64,000 bases of DNA, from contig NZ_CP126110.1 in assembly GCF_030123405.1 (NCBI RefSeq), positions 2,728,001-2,792,000 on the forward strand, given 5' to 3'. The translations under genes were made by a program, and so were the position numbers. The stretch's first letter is position 1. Every line of letters begins with the position of its first letter. The notes beneath the pieces are model-generated. The model ran no database searches and was not told where the DNA came from. It saw nothing but the letters and a program-made list of their open reading frames with translations. This stretch comes from Neobacillus sp. WH10 (GTDB taxonomy: Bacteria; Bacillota; Bacilli; Bacillales; Cytobacillaceae). Positions 9,601-17,659 of the stretch are shown here, piece after piece.

Positions 9601-10855
9601 TGTACATGTAGAAGATACTGAAAAGGAAGAAACGAACAGCTATGGTATCCCTGTAGACCCATCGAAGTATTCAGTAATACCTTTTTACAATGGTAACCCT
9701 GGCAGACCGATTAAAACGGATAAAAATGGTGACTATGTTGATCAAATTTTAGTAAAAAGTCAATACAAGGTACTGCCAGTTAGCTTTATTGGGTTGGATG
9801 CTGCAAACAATGGCACTTCAGAAAAAAGGATCGCCTTTACGAAAAATACAACACCATATTATTATTTGAAGGCTAATAAAGAAGCGATTACGACGGGAGA
9901 AACGGTCAACTATTCCGTACGTTCTAATAATATGAAGAATTTGAAATCAGCGAAAATGACGCTGCAAATCCTTAATACCCAAGCAACAATCGAAAACGTA
10001 ACTGTCAATGACGCGGTAAAACAATATGGTGATGCAGAAGTGACGGTTACGACATCACCAACAGCCTATAGCTATCAGACTGCCTACACCTTTACGTTTA
10101 CGTATTTAGGCAATCAACCATTGCCTGAGGATTTAAAATTATTTAATTTCGATATGAGATCGTTAGAAAAAGGTTATACGTCTATGTCACAATACTATGC
10201 GGAAAATGCATCCTTCTTTGACCAATCCAATGTAGAAACGAAAAATATTTATACGTTTAACGAACTTTTTGATGTCAAGGCAAAAGTCTCTAAATTAGTC
10301 GGTGCTGTAAACGTGGAAGGAGCAAAAGATCCTGTTACAGGGCAAGCGATTCCAGCCATTGACCACCGCACACTTGGAACGAAGGTAACCTTAACTTCGT
10401 ATGATGGCAAAACGGTAATGGAAGCGCCAGAATTTACAAAAGGCGGAGAATATACGCTGGATGGCATTAAGGTAGATCCAAACCCATATACGATTAAAGT
10501 AGATGTTCCTGGCCATTTTACAATGTATAGAACGATGGATTATTTATCTAATAACATTCGTGGTGAATTGATTGGAAAATTCATGCGTGATTCATTAGAC
10601 CTTGCACTGGCTGGTGATGTGAATAAAGATAACGTCATTGATGTGCTGGATGCCATCGAGCTGCAAAAAAATTGGGGCACCAATCATGCAGCTTCAGATT
10701 TAAACTTCGATAAAACGGTTGATAAAAAGGATATGTATTACATTATTAAAAACTATGGAGCAAGTAATCCTACGGTAGAAAATGCACCAAATGCAAAAAA
10801 AACCCACAAAGGGGCTTCATTGGATAGTATCCTCAGTCAATTAGGATTGAAATAA
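6698..10855 (+). CDS. Secreted subtilisin-like (S8) serine protease with dockerin-like C-terminus, paralogue 2
   Basis: This is a tandem paralogue of the preceding gene (1,385 residues) with identical domain order. It has a signal peptide, an I9 propeptide, and an S8 domain with Asp230 (VIDTGIDYNHPDL), His283 (HGTHVSG) and Ser610 (SGTSMATPYVAG). A PA-like insert, long beta-rich regions and a dockerin-like pair at about residues 1305-1355 follow (GDVNKDNVIDVLDAIELQKN and DLNFDKTVDKKD). The catalytic and PA regions are far more alike than the middle beta-rich part near residues 800-1000, where indels accumulate. This suggests relaxed or diversifying evolution of the exosite or substrate-binding half. 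The RBS is ATGGAGG. A role in extracellular protein degradation is expected from the family. Confidence 0.95.
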   Translation: MGKKANKSRIAKSLTVAALSASFILGSIGQVPLVSKATSFSKAEEVLASLTPEQRAALKQISTNEETGLQISSDVDLTSSNETTVIVEFKNKPAKVAQIMARAKGKQLSETEALKLVDQDHQTFSQDVQQLTDENNKKADVKIHRSFKHAFNGVSISLPANQIENLLKSNAVKAVWSNETFTIDPPDQDEVNDQSKGDQISVANYTPYDGLDRLHAEGFTGKGIKVGVIDTGIDYNHPDLKDAYKGGFDFVDNDSDPMETTYADWKKSGKPELNSGRAYYTEHGTHVSGIIAGRGAADSEYKMTGAAPEADVYGYRVLGPYGSGSSEAVMAGIDRAVKDGMDVINLSLGAAINDPNYPTSIAVNNAVINGVTAVIAAGNTGDKMFTLGSPGAASLALTVGASSVAFDIYQYAGAQDGKSYSLRQLARNYSDDLTKLKGKTYKLVDVGLGNPADFNGKDVTGKIAFIKRGSIGLMDKIKNAKARGAVGVIMYNDEANSAEGEIQAFLGESVDAIPAFSVSNADGKVILEAIKAGKTDFTFGDYTKIKTAEDELAGFSSRGPSRVNYEIKPEITAPGVSIFSTVPFYMNNKTADGSKPEDYQYAYERLSGTSMATPYVAGISALLLQANEDLQPADIKSILMNTADPLSKDYSVFEAGSGRVDAYEAIHSSVEFVVNDKTPMNLSGKQKLIDNLTGGISFGTFGYTGEDITDSRHITVKSLTKQNITFSVDVKFQTGLRGSKDAAKNNVTLEGPTTVKVEGNSVRDIKFDLDIPKTAERGTYEGYIVFTNNDNPTEQYQIPFGGRVVNEGIETFKIANPIYSTNKTVSLAYYPFLDADIAIKSHMKTLDVVIHDPKTGKDLGVVGSFNTIAMDENALYKIPRLIGNYYYPFTGDKKNPVSNDWKVLKPGHYVVKLVGTNENGDTFIASQDVVNEFGIPNVTTSFDSLDQKVIEYSDSQLDSKGQFLYDFNVHVEDTEKEETNSYGIPVDPSKYSVIPFYNGNPGRPIKTDKNGDYVDQILVKSQYKVLPVSFIGLDAANNGTSEKRIAFTKNTTPYYYLKANKEAITTGETVNYSVRSNNMKNLKSAKMTLQILNTQATIENVTVNDAVKQYGDAEVTVTTSPTAYSYQTAYTFTFTYLGNQPLPEDLKLFNFDMRSLEKGYTSMSQYYAENASFFDQSNVETKNIYTFNELFDVKAKVSKLVGAVNVEGAKDPVTGQAIPAIDHRTLGTKVTLTSYDGKTVMEAPEFTKGGEYTLDGIKVDPNPYTIKVDVPGHFTMYRTMDYLSNNIRGELIGKFMRDSLDLALAGDVNKDNVIDVLDAIELQKNWGTNHAASDLNFDKTVDKKDMYYIIKNYGASNPTVENAPNAKKTHKGASLDSILSQLGLK

Positions 10856-10982
10856 ATATCTTGGGAACAAAAAAATCAGTGGGAACAAAAAGATTGAAAT
10901 CCCATATGCCAGGGATCGCGACTTCATTCTTCTCGGGCAATCAAAAATTTTACGATTAGACCTTTCTCATAAGATAGAACAA

Positions 10983-11022
10983 AGGCACAACTAGCTAAAA
11001 ATCCACTAGTTGTGCCTTTTTA
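10983..11022. terminator. Bidirectional terminator between protease 2 and LCP gene
   Basis: AGGCACAACTAG and its complement flank a 10-nt loop, with T-rich flanks on both strands. It serves converging genes. Confidence 0.85.
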
Positions 11023-11076
11023 CGTGCAAAACTTCCGATTGTCCGCTATAAGAACCGTCCCCATGTTTCTTTATTC

Positions 11077-12048
11077 TTATTGCTCTTCATTTTGAGCAAC
11101 ACTTTTGTCTTCTAAAAAATTATTAAGAGCTTCTATATTTTGATCGAAGTCCACTTCTAATACGTCACCAAGATTTTCATCCCGTTTATTTTGAAAGCTG
11201 CCATCTTCAGGGAGACGGAATGTTTCTATATTACTACTTTTCTTCGTTAAAATGTCTTTTCCAATTGTCAAAAGGGTTGAGGTATCAATATTTGTATCTA
11301 TGTATTTGTTTATAAGATCTACTAGCTTAGGAAGTTTTACCACACTATTAAGACTTACAGCTTCTTCCGTTAATTTTGAGATTACTTCCTGCTGTCTTTG
11401 AACTCGTCCGAAGTCACTTAAACGATCATGACGAAAACGGACATATCCTAACAATTCTTTCCCATGCAGTTTTTGTTTCCCTTTTTCTAACGGCGTGTCT
11501 ATCCCATAAGACATCTCATAAGGGACATCTACTTCAATTCCATTTGGCACAAGCAGATCGACTACTTTTTCGAATCCTTTAAAGTCTACAATCGCATAAT
11601 AATGAAGATCCAGACCGAAATTTTCTTTAATCGTTTCCCTTAGTAATTCAGGACCTCCAAACGAATAAGCTGCATTTAATTTCTGCTGTCCATGTCCCGG
11701 TACAGAGACCATCATATCACGCATAAGAGAGATAAGTTTTATTTTATGAGATTTTGGATCATAATGAGCCACCATGATCGTATCGGTTCGAGATTGTTTT
11801 TCTCCCCGTGAGTCACTACCTAATAAAAGAACATTGATGGCACCTTGTTTATTTTTCTCTCCTTTAAAGGTTTGTTTTCCTTTCGCTTTTTCAAGTGGGT
11901 GGTTGAGGGTATTTATTGTACCTTCTATGTACTGAAATATTTGACCAAGACCAACTATAAAAATACCTATTAGAAGTAGGGCGCCAAACACTCTCCTCCA
12001 TTTTACTTTTTTTCTATTCTTTTTCGACCGTGTCAAATTTTGCACCAC
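11077..12048 (-). CDS. LCP (LytR-CpsA-Psr) family cell-wall glycopolymer transferase
   Basis: LCP proteins attach wall teichoic acid or other anionic polymers to peptidoglycan at the outer face of the membrane. The 323-residue product has a basic N-terminus and one membrane anchor at about residues 20-40. The LCP catalytic domain follows, with the family signatures LLLGSDSRG, SRTDTIMVAHYDP and SLMRDMMVSVPG (the Arg/Asp residues bind polyprenyl-diphosphate) and the later YVRFRHDRLSDFGRVQRQQ block. The start shown is one of two adjacent GTG codons and is uncertain. The gene converges on the protease pair. About 300 nt upstream (12049-12346) contains no gene that I can see. Confidence 0.9.
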   Translation of the reverse strand: MVQNLTRSKKNRKKVKWRRVFGALLLIGIFIVGLGQIFQYIEGTINTLNHPLEKAKGKQTFKGEKNKQGAINVLLLGSDSRGEKQSRTDTIMVAHYDPKSHKIKLISLMRDMMVSVPGHGQQKLNAAYSFGGPELLRETIKENFGLDLHYYAIVDFKGFEKVVDLLVPNGIEVDVPYEMSYGIDTPLEKGKQKLHGKELLGYVRFRHDRLSDFGRVQRQQEVISKLTEEAVSLNSVVKLPKLVDLINKYIDTNIDTSTLLTIGKDILTKKSSNIETFRLPEDGSFQNKRDENLGDVLEVDFDQNIEALNNFLEDKSVAQNEEQ

Positions 12049-12346
12049 CTAGGCTGAATAATCAATGTTTGCAGGTATACTATTATATTATTAATTTCTG
12101 ATAAAGTAAAAAATAAACCAGAGTTTGTTTTGATTCTTTTAACAACCCTTGAAGTAGTGATTATCTCATATTTAGTTTTCAACTTTTTTAATTTCAGGTT
12201 ACATTTTTCTGAATTTCTGATTACATTTTCATTTTTTTGCTGTCACTTATCTAGTATTCACAGAGGAATTTCTTAGGGTTCTAAAGATTTTTGTCTTAAA
12301 CTATATTAAAATGGTAGAAAATAATTGTTTAGGGAGTGTAGAAAAT

Positions 12347-12895
12347 ATGAATATAAGTTTATTTCATGCATTGGAAGGTGAAAATATCTCCTTTAAATCA
12401 CTAAGTACAAATGATGCTCAAGAGATCCATAATTTTGCATCAGATGAGGAAGTTTCACGTTATATTGGCTGGAGTTTAATGAACACGTTGAATGAAACAA
12501 ATGAACACATTGAAACGATGGTAAAACGTGAGTTAGCGGGTACTCATTTATATGCTTCCGTTGTTCTAAAATCAACTCAAGAAATTATTGGGACAGCTAT
12601 GATTTTCAATTTTGATCATAATGCTAAGAGAGCAGAAATTGGATATGTTTTTAATAGAGATTATTGGGGAAAAGGTTATGGAACAGAGTGTGTTGCTTTA
12701 ATGAGTAATTTCGCATTTGAAACTCTTAATCTGCATAAACTCCATGCTAGTGTTATTGATGCGAATGTGGGCTCCGCTCGGATTCTAGAAAAAAACGGGT
12801 ATGTGTTAGAGGGACAATTAAAAGACCACTTTTTTATTGAAGGAAAATATTATAACGATTTACTTTTCGGGAAAATTCAAACCAAAAATGATTAA
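12347..12895 (+). CDS. GNAT family N-acetyltransferase (RimJ/RimL type)
   Basis: This is a predicted acetyl-CoA-dependent N-acetyltransferase of 182 residues. The ATG at 12347 is chosen because AGGGAG sits 10 nt upstream; the longer in-frame start at 12311 lacks a ribosome binding site. Family features are the EIGYVFNRDYWGKGYGTEC motif A, which binds the acetyl-CoA pyrophosphate (x-G-x-G), and the NVGSARILEKNGYVLEG block typical of RimJ/RimL relatives that act on protein N-termini or small molecules. The substrate is unknown. It is the first gene of the accessory region. Confidence 0.9.
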   Translation: MNISLFHALEGENISFKSLSTNDAQEIHNFASDEEVSRYIGWSLMNTLNETNEHIETMVKRELAGTHLYASVVLKSTQEIIGTAMIFNFDHNAKRAEIGYVFNRDYWGKGYGTECVALMSNFAFETLNLHKLHASVIDANVGSARILEKNGYVLEGQLKDHFFIEGKYYNDLLFGKIQTKND

Positions 12896-12963
12896 TTTCC
12901 AAATGATAAAAATGATCTTATAAAGGGCCCCCAATTGGAAGTCATTGCAGGAATGAATTTATG

Positions 12964-13070
12964 TAGTAAAGCTATATAAAGAAGGAAACATGCCCGTAAA
13001 GCAAATTTGTGAAATTACAAATGTGTCTAGAGCTTCATTATATAGAAAGCTATTAGAAGGGTACAAATAG
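12964..13070 (+). pseudogene. C-terminal fragment of a serine resolvase/invertase
   Basis: The frame from 12964 reads VKLYKEGNMPVKQICEITN followed by VSRASLYRKLLEGYK and a stop. This is the Hin/resolvase-type DNA-binding helix-turn-helix that ends serine recombinases. The catalytic domain is absent and there is no start codon, so it is a relic of a transposon or invertase gene. Confidence 0.75.
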
Positions 13071-13080
13071 TCTTTTCTAA

Positions 13081-13115
13081 TTCTATTAAAGGGCCAGATT
13101 GTTGAGCATCAAGGG
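13081..13115 (+). repeat. Dispersed repeat, partial copy
   Basis: AAAGGGCCAGATTGTTGAGCA matches the 3' box of the copies at 18045-18064 and 18876-18893, shown here in broken form (GGGCCAGATTGTTGA). The stem-loop half is missing. Confidence 0.5.
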
Positions 13116-13244
13116 TGGAGCACCGTATCATAAATAAATGAGGTTCTTTGAATATGGCATGGGCCTATTTGGAGACCATGCTAAAAGAAGATTACTATTA
13201 AAAGAAATTTTTTAGGAAACTAAAGTAGAAGCTAAATTTTGCTG

Positions 13245-13284
13245 AAACAAACCTTGACATAATTGTGTTAAGGTTTGTTTTTTT
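13245..13284 (+). terminator. Strong hairpin with T-run, no gene attached
   Basis: AAACAAACCTT pairs with AAGGTTTGTTT (11 bp) and more T follow. It lies in a 480-nt stretch (13071-13550) without an intact gene, so it probably terminated a gene now lost. Confidence 0.65.
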
Positions 13285-13550
13285 AGGGGACCCATGTTGC
13301 AAAAAACAGATACGAAAGACTCTTAAACTTTGCGGGACTACAACAAAATGTCTGTGGCATATAATCGAACCAAAGTCAGTAAAATGGAATAGTTCAAAAT
13401 AACCTAATAATGAATGATAAATTTAGTGGAAAATGAGGAATGGAGTTACTGTCCCCAAATTATTTTACTTGGAGGTACGTATAGAATCACTAAAATACAA
13501 GCGTAGAATAGATGTTAGAAGAGCATAAAAAAGTTTAAGGAGATGTTCAA

Positions 13551-14390
13551 ATGGTTAACAAGAAAAGAAATAATCCAAAACTCCATTTGATTATTTTTGT
13601 TCTTCTTGTACTGCTAAGCGGCTGGATCGGTGTATTACTTGATTCTATTTTGAAAGAACAACCAGAAGGTAATTCTTTAGGTATGGGACTTTGGCTAGTG
13701 TTACCTCTTCTAACAGCCATCATACTTAGAATCATTCGTCGCGATTGGAAGGACATGGGGATTAATCCTAATTTCAAAGGTAATATAAAGTGGTATCTTG
13801 TTGCATTTGCAATTTATCCTTTCGTTACCATTGTAATAGTTGTGTTCGTATTACTTTTAGGAGTCACGAATCTATCTAATTTTGAAATATCTTCGTTTTT
13901 TTCACTTGTAATTGTATCGGTTGCAGGGAATTTTATTAAGAACATATTTGAGGAGTTTTCATGGCGAGGATACCTAACACCAAAACTTATTGAGTTAAAG
14001 GTCAATGACTGGCTACTCTACCTTATTTCTGGGCTTGTTTGGGCATTGTGGCATGCTGCGTATTATATGGTGTTTCTTCCAAACGATTATTTTGAATCCA
14101 TTTCAAGGTTGGGTATGCTATTCTCGGGCTGTGTGCTTATGGTGTGCTGGACGATTATGTATGTTGAAATATTCAGGCTCACGAAGTCTGTTTGGCCATG
14201 TGTGTTGATGCATGCAATTGAAGATGCATTTCCTACTGTTTTGGTAACAATCAGTGGCGTTATTACATTTACTAAGAACGGTGACTTTTGGTTGAACCCT
14301 GTCAGCGGAGTGGCTGCAACCATATTATTCCTCGGAATTGGACTGTTTCTTAGGTCAATAAGAATAAAAAAAGAGCACTTGGACGTTTAA
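13551..14390 (+). CDS. CPBP family intramembrane metalloprotease (CAAX/Abi type)
   Basis: This is a polytopic membrane protein of 279 residues with about eight hydrophobic segments. The conserved CPBP motifs are present: EEFSWRGYLTPKL (Glu-Glu and Arg of motif 1), the WALWHAAYY block (motif 2 His) and VLMHAIEDAF (motif 3 His). These form the intramembrane metal-dependent active site of Rce1-like proteases. Bacterial members are tied to bacteriocin self-immunity or regulated proteolysis, but no bacteriocin gene is adjacent. AAGGAGATG lies about 8 nt before the ATG. The gene is monocistronic and followed by a repeat copy. Confidence 0.88.
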   Translation: MVNKKRNNPKLHLIIFVLLVLLSGWIGVLLDSILKEQPEGNSLGMGLWLVLPLLTAIILRIIRRDWKDMGINPNFKGNIKWYLVAFAIYPFVTIVIVVFVLLLGVTNLSNFEISSFFSLVIVSVAGNFIKNIFEEFSWRGYLTPKLIELKVNDWLLYLISGLVWALWHAAYYMVFLPNDYFESISRLGMLFSGCVLMVCWTIMYVEIFRLTKSVWPCVLMHAIEDAFPTVLVTISGVITFTKNGDFWLNPVSGVAATILFLGIGLFLRSIRIKKEHLDV

Positions 14391-14471
14391 AAGGAGGGCA
14401 GGGAACCGTGAGTAAGATGTTTACAAACCGCCGGTTAAATAGGGCAGGGAACCGTACCACAAGTAAGGTAA

Positions 14472-14555
14472 TTCAATCTTCAACAATAGGGCGCGATTGT
14501 TCAATATAAACAGTCGCTTCTTGTACTATGAAAGGGCAGGTTACTTAAAGATGGA
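14472..14555 (+). repeat. Dispersed hairpin repeat
   Basis: GCGATTGTT...AACAGTCGC forms the stem (around 14493-14517). It is preceded by CAACAATAGGGC and followed by a T-rich stretch and GAAAGGGCAGGTTACTT. It lies downstream of the CPBP gene. Between 14396 and 14460 there are two GGGCAGGGAACCGT direct repeats. Confidence 0.65.
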
Positions 14556-14735
14556 CAACTGTAGTAGGGTGTGGAAGTTAGAAGATCGAATAAATCTATT
14601 AAATAGCATAGGAGTTACAGACTAAAGTCTGATATTTTATCAGACTATCACTGTATTTACTGCATAATAAAACTTTGATATGCTTTTAATGGAAATAAAT
14701 TCCTGGCTTGGTTTGATAAATTTCTGAGAAAGAAG

Positions 14736-14969
14736 ATGTTTATTATGAAAATGATAATATGGTGGGTTATAAATATTGTATGGGTATTCATTTTTGCTGT
14801 TGGAGCAATATTTATTGGGGTAAGAAAAGTTGACGGTGCAGGGGCAGTTCAGACTCCTGAAATAAGAATGGTATCATTCGCTATTTTGGGTATTGCATTT
14901 TTATTTGTTTTACTAATTCAACTAGTTTTCCTTTATTTTGCTAGAAAAAAATACAACATATCGGAATGA
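14736..14969 (+). CDS. Small two-TM membrane protein, probable DUF3923 family
   Basis: The product has at most 77 residues and two membrane segments (about 7-27 and 46-68). They are joined by a short polar loop, VRKVDGAGAVQTPEIRM, which resembles the loop I know from DUF3923 proteins of Bacillus. The start may be the internal ATG at 14745 or 14751, since GAAAGAAG precedes them. No function is known for the family. It is a single gene flanked by repeat copies. Confidence 0.7.
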   Translation: MFIMKMIIWWVINIVWVFIFAVGAIFIGVRKVDGAGAVQTPEIRMVSFAILGIAFLFVLLIQLVFLYFARKKYNISE

Positions 14970-15080
14970 AGAGAAAGCGGAATGAGCATGAGAAGCGGAA
15001 AGGCGTTTACAACCCTAATGCACGTGAAAGCTAAATTTGGAGCCACAGACTAGCTAATTTAAAATGGTGTTGCTCTATGA

Positions 15081-15130
15081 GATTGTGAAGGGTCGAACTT
15101 AAACTAACTGGCAGGTTTGTTGAATAAAGG
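15081..15130 (+). repeat. Dispersed repeat, box 1 joined to box 3
   Basis: GATTGTGAAGGGTCGAACTT is followed by AAACTAACTGGCAGGTTTG and TTGAATAAAGG. The stem-loop is deleted, leaving the two conserved flanks fused. Confidence 0.6.
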
Positions 15131-15272
15131 GGCATAAAAATATTTCAAATAAATCGAGCTTAGTTTACCTCACATACACTAAGTCTTTAACTTAAATTTC
15201 ATTAATATTCAGATAAACAATTGTTAAATTTTTCAAATTATTATGTTATCCTTTTATAAAGGAGGAGTGAAA

Positions 15273-15449
15273 ATGACTTTTAAAAAAGGTTTTATTTGGG
15301 GTTACCTAGTGTTCGTCCTTGCAATGGCAATTGTATATTTTACGATTCCTCGTGAGCATTCTTTAATAGCTCTAATATCGGTAGCGATTCTATTTGGTTT
15401 ATATCAATTTGTTTTAAATTTACAAATACAAAAGGAACGTAAAAATTAG
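15273..15449 (+). CDS. Small membrane protein (58 aa), unknown function
   Basis: The ATG at 15273 follows AAAGGAGGAG at ideal spacing; the in-frame ATG at 15243 is upstream of that site and unlikely. The product has two hydrophobic segments, about residues 7-24 and 30-48, and a lysine-rich C-terminus. I do not recognise the family. It is followed within 50 nt by a full dispersed repeat. Confidence 0.7.
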   Translation: MTFKKGFIWGYLVFVLAMAIVYFTIPREHSLIALISVAILFGLYQFVLNLQIQKERKN

Positions 15450-15496
15450 AATAAATCCTTCCTAATATTAAAGGAAGGAATTTACCACAAGTAGGA

Positions 15497-15610
15497 GATT
15501 GTGAATCATTGTTCTTAAGCTAACGGGTTGCAAGAGTTAGAGAATGAGATCGCTGCGGCGATCTTTTTACTTGTTGTACTAAATGGTCAGGTTTGTTGAA
15601 AAAGATGGAA
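15497..15610 (+). repeat. Dispersed hairpin repeat, near-complete copy
   Basis: Order of parts: GATTGTGAATCATTG, TTCTTAAGCTAACGGGTTGC, AAGAGTTAGAGAATG, the stem AGATCGC-TGCG-GCGATCT (15547-15564), a T-run, TTGTTGTACTAAATGG, and CAGGTTTGTTGAAAAAG. With the copy at 20698-20795 this defines the consensus layout of the family. Confidence 0.8.
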
Positions 15611-15645
15611 AATGAATACACCACTAATTTTGCTAAATTTACGCT

Positions 15646-15801
15646 TTAAATCAGCATAAAAATATATGGTAAGCCGTAGATAATGCACATCATTACAAAA
15701 ACAATAATAAAAGTAATTACTGGGTGGGGTAACTTGTTATAGCGTTTAATAAAGACAACACCAACCAAGATTATTATTAAGACAAAAAATATTGGTGACA
15801 T
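15646..15801 (-). CDS. Tiny membrane protein (51 aa), unknown
   Basis: A minus-strand ORF too short for most gene callers. The ATG at 15801 follows GGGGGATG (SD-like). The product starts MSPIFFVLIIILVGVVF, then a basic turn (KRYNKLPHP) and a second hydrophobic segment to the C-terminus. A two-TM hairpin with a positive loop is plausible. Its codon pattern and ribosome binding site argue for a real gene, but no family is known to me. Confidence 0.5.
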   Translation of the reverse strand: MSPIFFVLIIILVGVVFIKRYNKLPHPVITFIIVFVMMCIIYGLPYIFMLI

Positions 15802-16007
15802 ATAAACATCCCCCAGAGTATTTTATATATTTACTTTAACATAAAATGGGTTTTACCCCTTTGATTTTATCGATGATTATTCAACTAACTGGCAGAAATA
15901 ATTATTGGAGTGAGTGTCAATTTGATGTGAATTATGGTGTGAATTCAAGTGAGAAATTCAATATATTGGTGTTATCTGGAAATGTGATATGTTAAAATAA
16001 ATATAAA

Positions 16008-16060
16008 GATTGTGAAATTTCTCACATAAACTAACGAAGGCATTTACTTCAATTTGAAAC
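16008..16060 (+). repeat. Dispersed repeat, partial copy
   Basis: GATTGTGAAATTTCTCACAT is followed by AAACTAACGAAGGCATTTACT, given here as ACTAACGAAGGC then ATTTACTTCAATTTG. Boxes 1 and 2/3 are present and the stem-loop is absent. Confidence 0.5.
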
Positions 16061-16146
16061 TTCATCTATTGGGGATGTTTAAGAAAGTAAAACTTAAATA
16101 ATGTTGAGATTTTTAATTTATAAATTTGAAAGGGGAAAAGAGCAAT

Positions 16147-16302
16147 ATGTTAAAACTATCAGTAGGTATCGGAGTGGCTATTGGTGCAGGTGTTGGAATT
16201 ATCATTGGATTGATATTTAATTTAGATATTGTATTTACAATAAGTATTGGAGCAGGATTAGGACTCATAGTAGGTTCTGTGATAAGAACGTTACGTCGTT
16301 AA
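16147..16302 (+). CDS. Tiny glycine-rich membrane protein (51 aa)
   Basis: The ATG follows AAAGGGGAAAAG. The product is almost entirely two hydrophobic Gly-rich helices (GVAIGAGVGIIIGLIF and ISIGAGLGLIVGSV) ending in TLRR. It resembles glycine-zipper hairpins found in small toxins or membrane assembly factors, but no function can be assigned. It lies in its own intergenic-repeat-bounded unit and is too short for standard ORF cut-offs. Confidence 0.6.
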   Translation: MLKLSVGIGVAIGAGVGIIIGLIFNLDIVFTISIGAGLGLIVGSVIRTLRR

Positions 16303-16423
16303 ATTTTTTGATTCCAAGACGGATTCGAGAAGTTTTTTCTTAGGATGGATAGCGTTATTTTAGATTTAGGTATTAAACATTTCTCGATAGTTCCTTTTTG
16401 AGGAAGAATTCTTTATTAATTAG

Positions 16424-16515
16424 TATTGTGAACTTTTTCACTTAAACAAACTGGGTACTTTAGTTGAACAATAAATAATTAAAATAGCTTGGAAAATTTC
16501 TAAGCCATTTTTTTG
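16424..16515 (+). repeat. Dispersed hairpin repeat with terminator-like stem
   Basis: ATTGTGAACTTTTTCACTTA and AACAAACTGGGTACTTTAGTT precede a stem GCTTGGAAA/TTTCTAAGC (around 16487-16505) with a run of T. It is downstream of the 51-residue gene. Confidence 0.6.
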
Positions 16516-16589
16516 TGTGAATTATATTATGAATTGATAAGTAAATTTATTGTGATTAGAGGTGTGATTTGATGTGTGTTTTACGTTTT

Positions 16590-16638
16590 TGCACCTCACA
16601 AGTGAACCCGTTAGCAAAATTGCCCGGTTTTTTTTATT
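16590..16638 (-). repeat. Dispersed repeat fragment in inverted orientation
   Basis: On the minus strand it reads GGGCAATTTTGCTAACGGGT then TCACTTG. It lies immediately downstream of the minus-strand gene 16667-17383. Here the repeat points the same way as the gene it follows, although it is reversed in the window. Confidence 0.45.
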
Positions 16639-16666
16639 AATGGTTCTAATTGCAGATGATGCATAT

Positions 16667-17383
16667 TTATTTGGTATTCTCTAAAATACTGCGAATTTTA
16701 TCTGAATAAATTTTGGCTAAAGAATTAGAGGTATATTTAAAATTGGACATGCTGGCTTTTTTCGGAATTCCCATATCAACCCATTGACGATCAAGTTTTG
16801 CAAGAATAAATCGGGGGTCTGCTTCATTATTATCTTCATTGAAACTTGCATAGGTGGAGCCGCCATCTCCTAAATCAATTTTTGTACCGTCATTTAATTC
16901 TATTATGTAATAAAAATCACCTTTTGAGGAACCTAAGAATTGTTTTTTTCCATAAATACCCGCGGTGATCTTTGTGATATTGTTGTAGCTGTATTGCTTT
17001 CCTTGAGGTATGAGGAAGGAATGGTTGATAATTTTATTATTAGTTACAACCGCCACATCTGTGATAATAGCATAAAACAACATAATGTTAACCATACCGA
17101 AAATAGGGAATACCGTTCTACGATGTTTTTTATAAAATCCGGAAAACCATTTTCTTAAATCCTTATATAAAAGAAGGAAAACACTAAACACTAGGTAAAA
17201 CTCATAAATAAAAACAAATCTTGATGCAGGAGGTTTAATAACCCATATAATGGAATTGTCAGTAACAAATAATTTTTCTTGAATAAATGAAATGAATGCA
17301 AAAATGGCTACCGATAAAATAATCACAGCAATTAAACCAAATAAGCCTAATAAGATCGATTTTAGCGTTCTCAATAAATACAA
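16667..17383 (-). CDS. Membrane protein of unknown function (238 aa)
   Basis: Three hydrophobic segments lie in the N-terminal half (about residues 8-34, 53-73 and 92-112). A soluble C-terminal domain with beta-strand character follows (YNNITKITAGIYGKK, YYIIELNDGTKIDLGDGG). I cannot name a family. The C-terminal part looks like a bacterial PH-like or sensor domain, an inference only. It is one of few minus-strand genes in the accessory region, and a reversed repeat fragment follows it. Confidence 0.75.
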   Translation of the reverse strand: MYLLRTLKSILLGLFGLIAVIILSVAIFAFISFIQEKLFVTDNSIIWVIKPPASRFVFIYEFYLVFSVFLLLYKDLRKWFSGFYKKHRRTVFPIFGMVNIMLFYAIITDVAVVTNNKIINHSFLIPQGKQYSYNNITKITAGIYGKKQFLGSSKGDFYYIIELNDGTKIDLGDGGSTYASFNEDNNEADPRFILAKLDRQWVDMGIPKKASMSNFKYTSNSLAKIYSDKIRSILENTK

Positions 17384-17509
17384 CCCCTGACTTATCCATT
17401 TGTTTGAGAAGGTATTACATTTAATATTATAGAGTAAACATTTCGTATAAAAAAGGATATGATTATAGACTTTATAGATGAGCGTTATTTGCTGCTATTC
17501 TTGTTGACG

Positions 17510-17580
17510 ATTTTCAATTAAAGGGCGCAATTCTGCAGTAATGAATTGCGTCACTATCTTAATTTAAAGTACCAGATTTT
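17510..17580 (+). repeat. Dispersed hairpin repeat
   Basis: TTTTCAATTAAAGG is followed by the stem GCGCAATTC (17525-17533) with GAATTGCG (17543-17550), then CTTAATTTAAAGTACCAGAT. It is the same layout as 17993-18070 with a different stem sequence. Confidence 0.6.
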
Positions 17581-17659
17581 TGAGTGAAAAAAGGGTCTTT
17601 TATGCAGGAAATAGAATTAAATTGAATATAGATAGAAATCCTGATAGGGAGGTTTATAA

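Noticed and set aside
13430..13480. Recurring CCGTCCCC / ACTGTCCCC strings (also near 11055 and 39150)
   Set aside because: Too short and too few copies in this window to define a repeat family.
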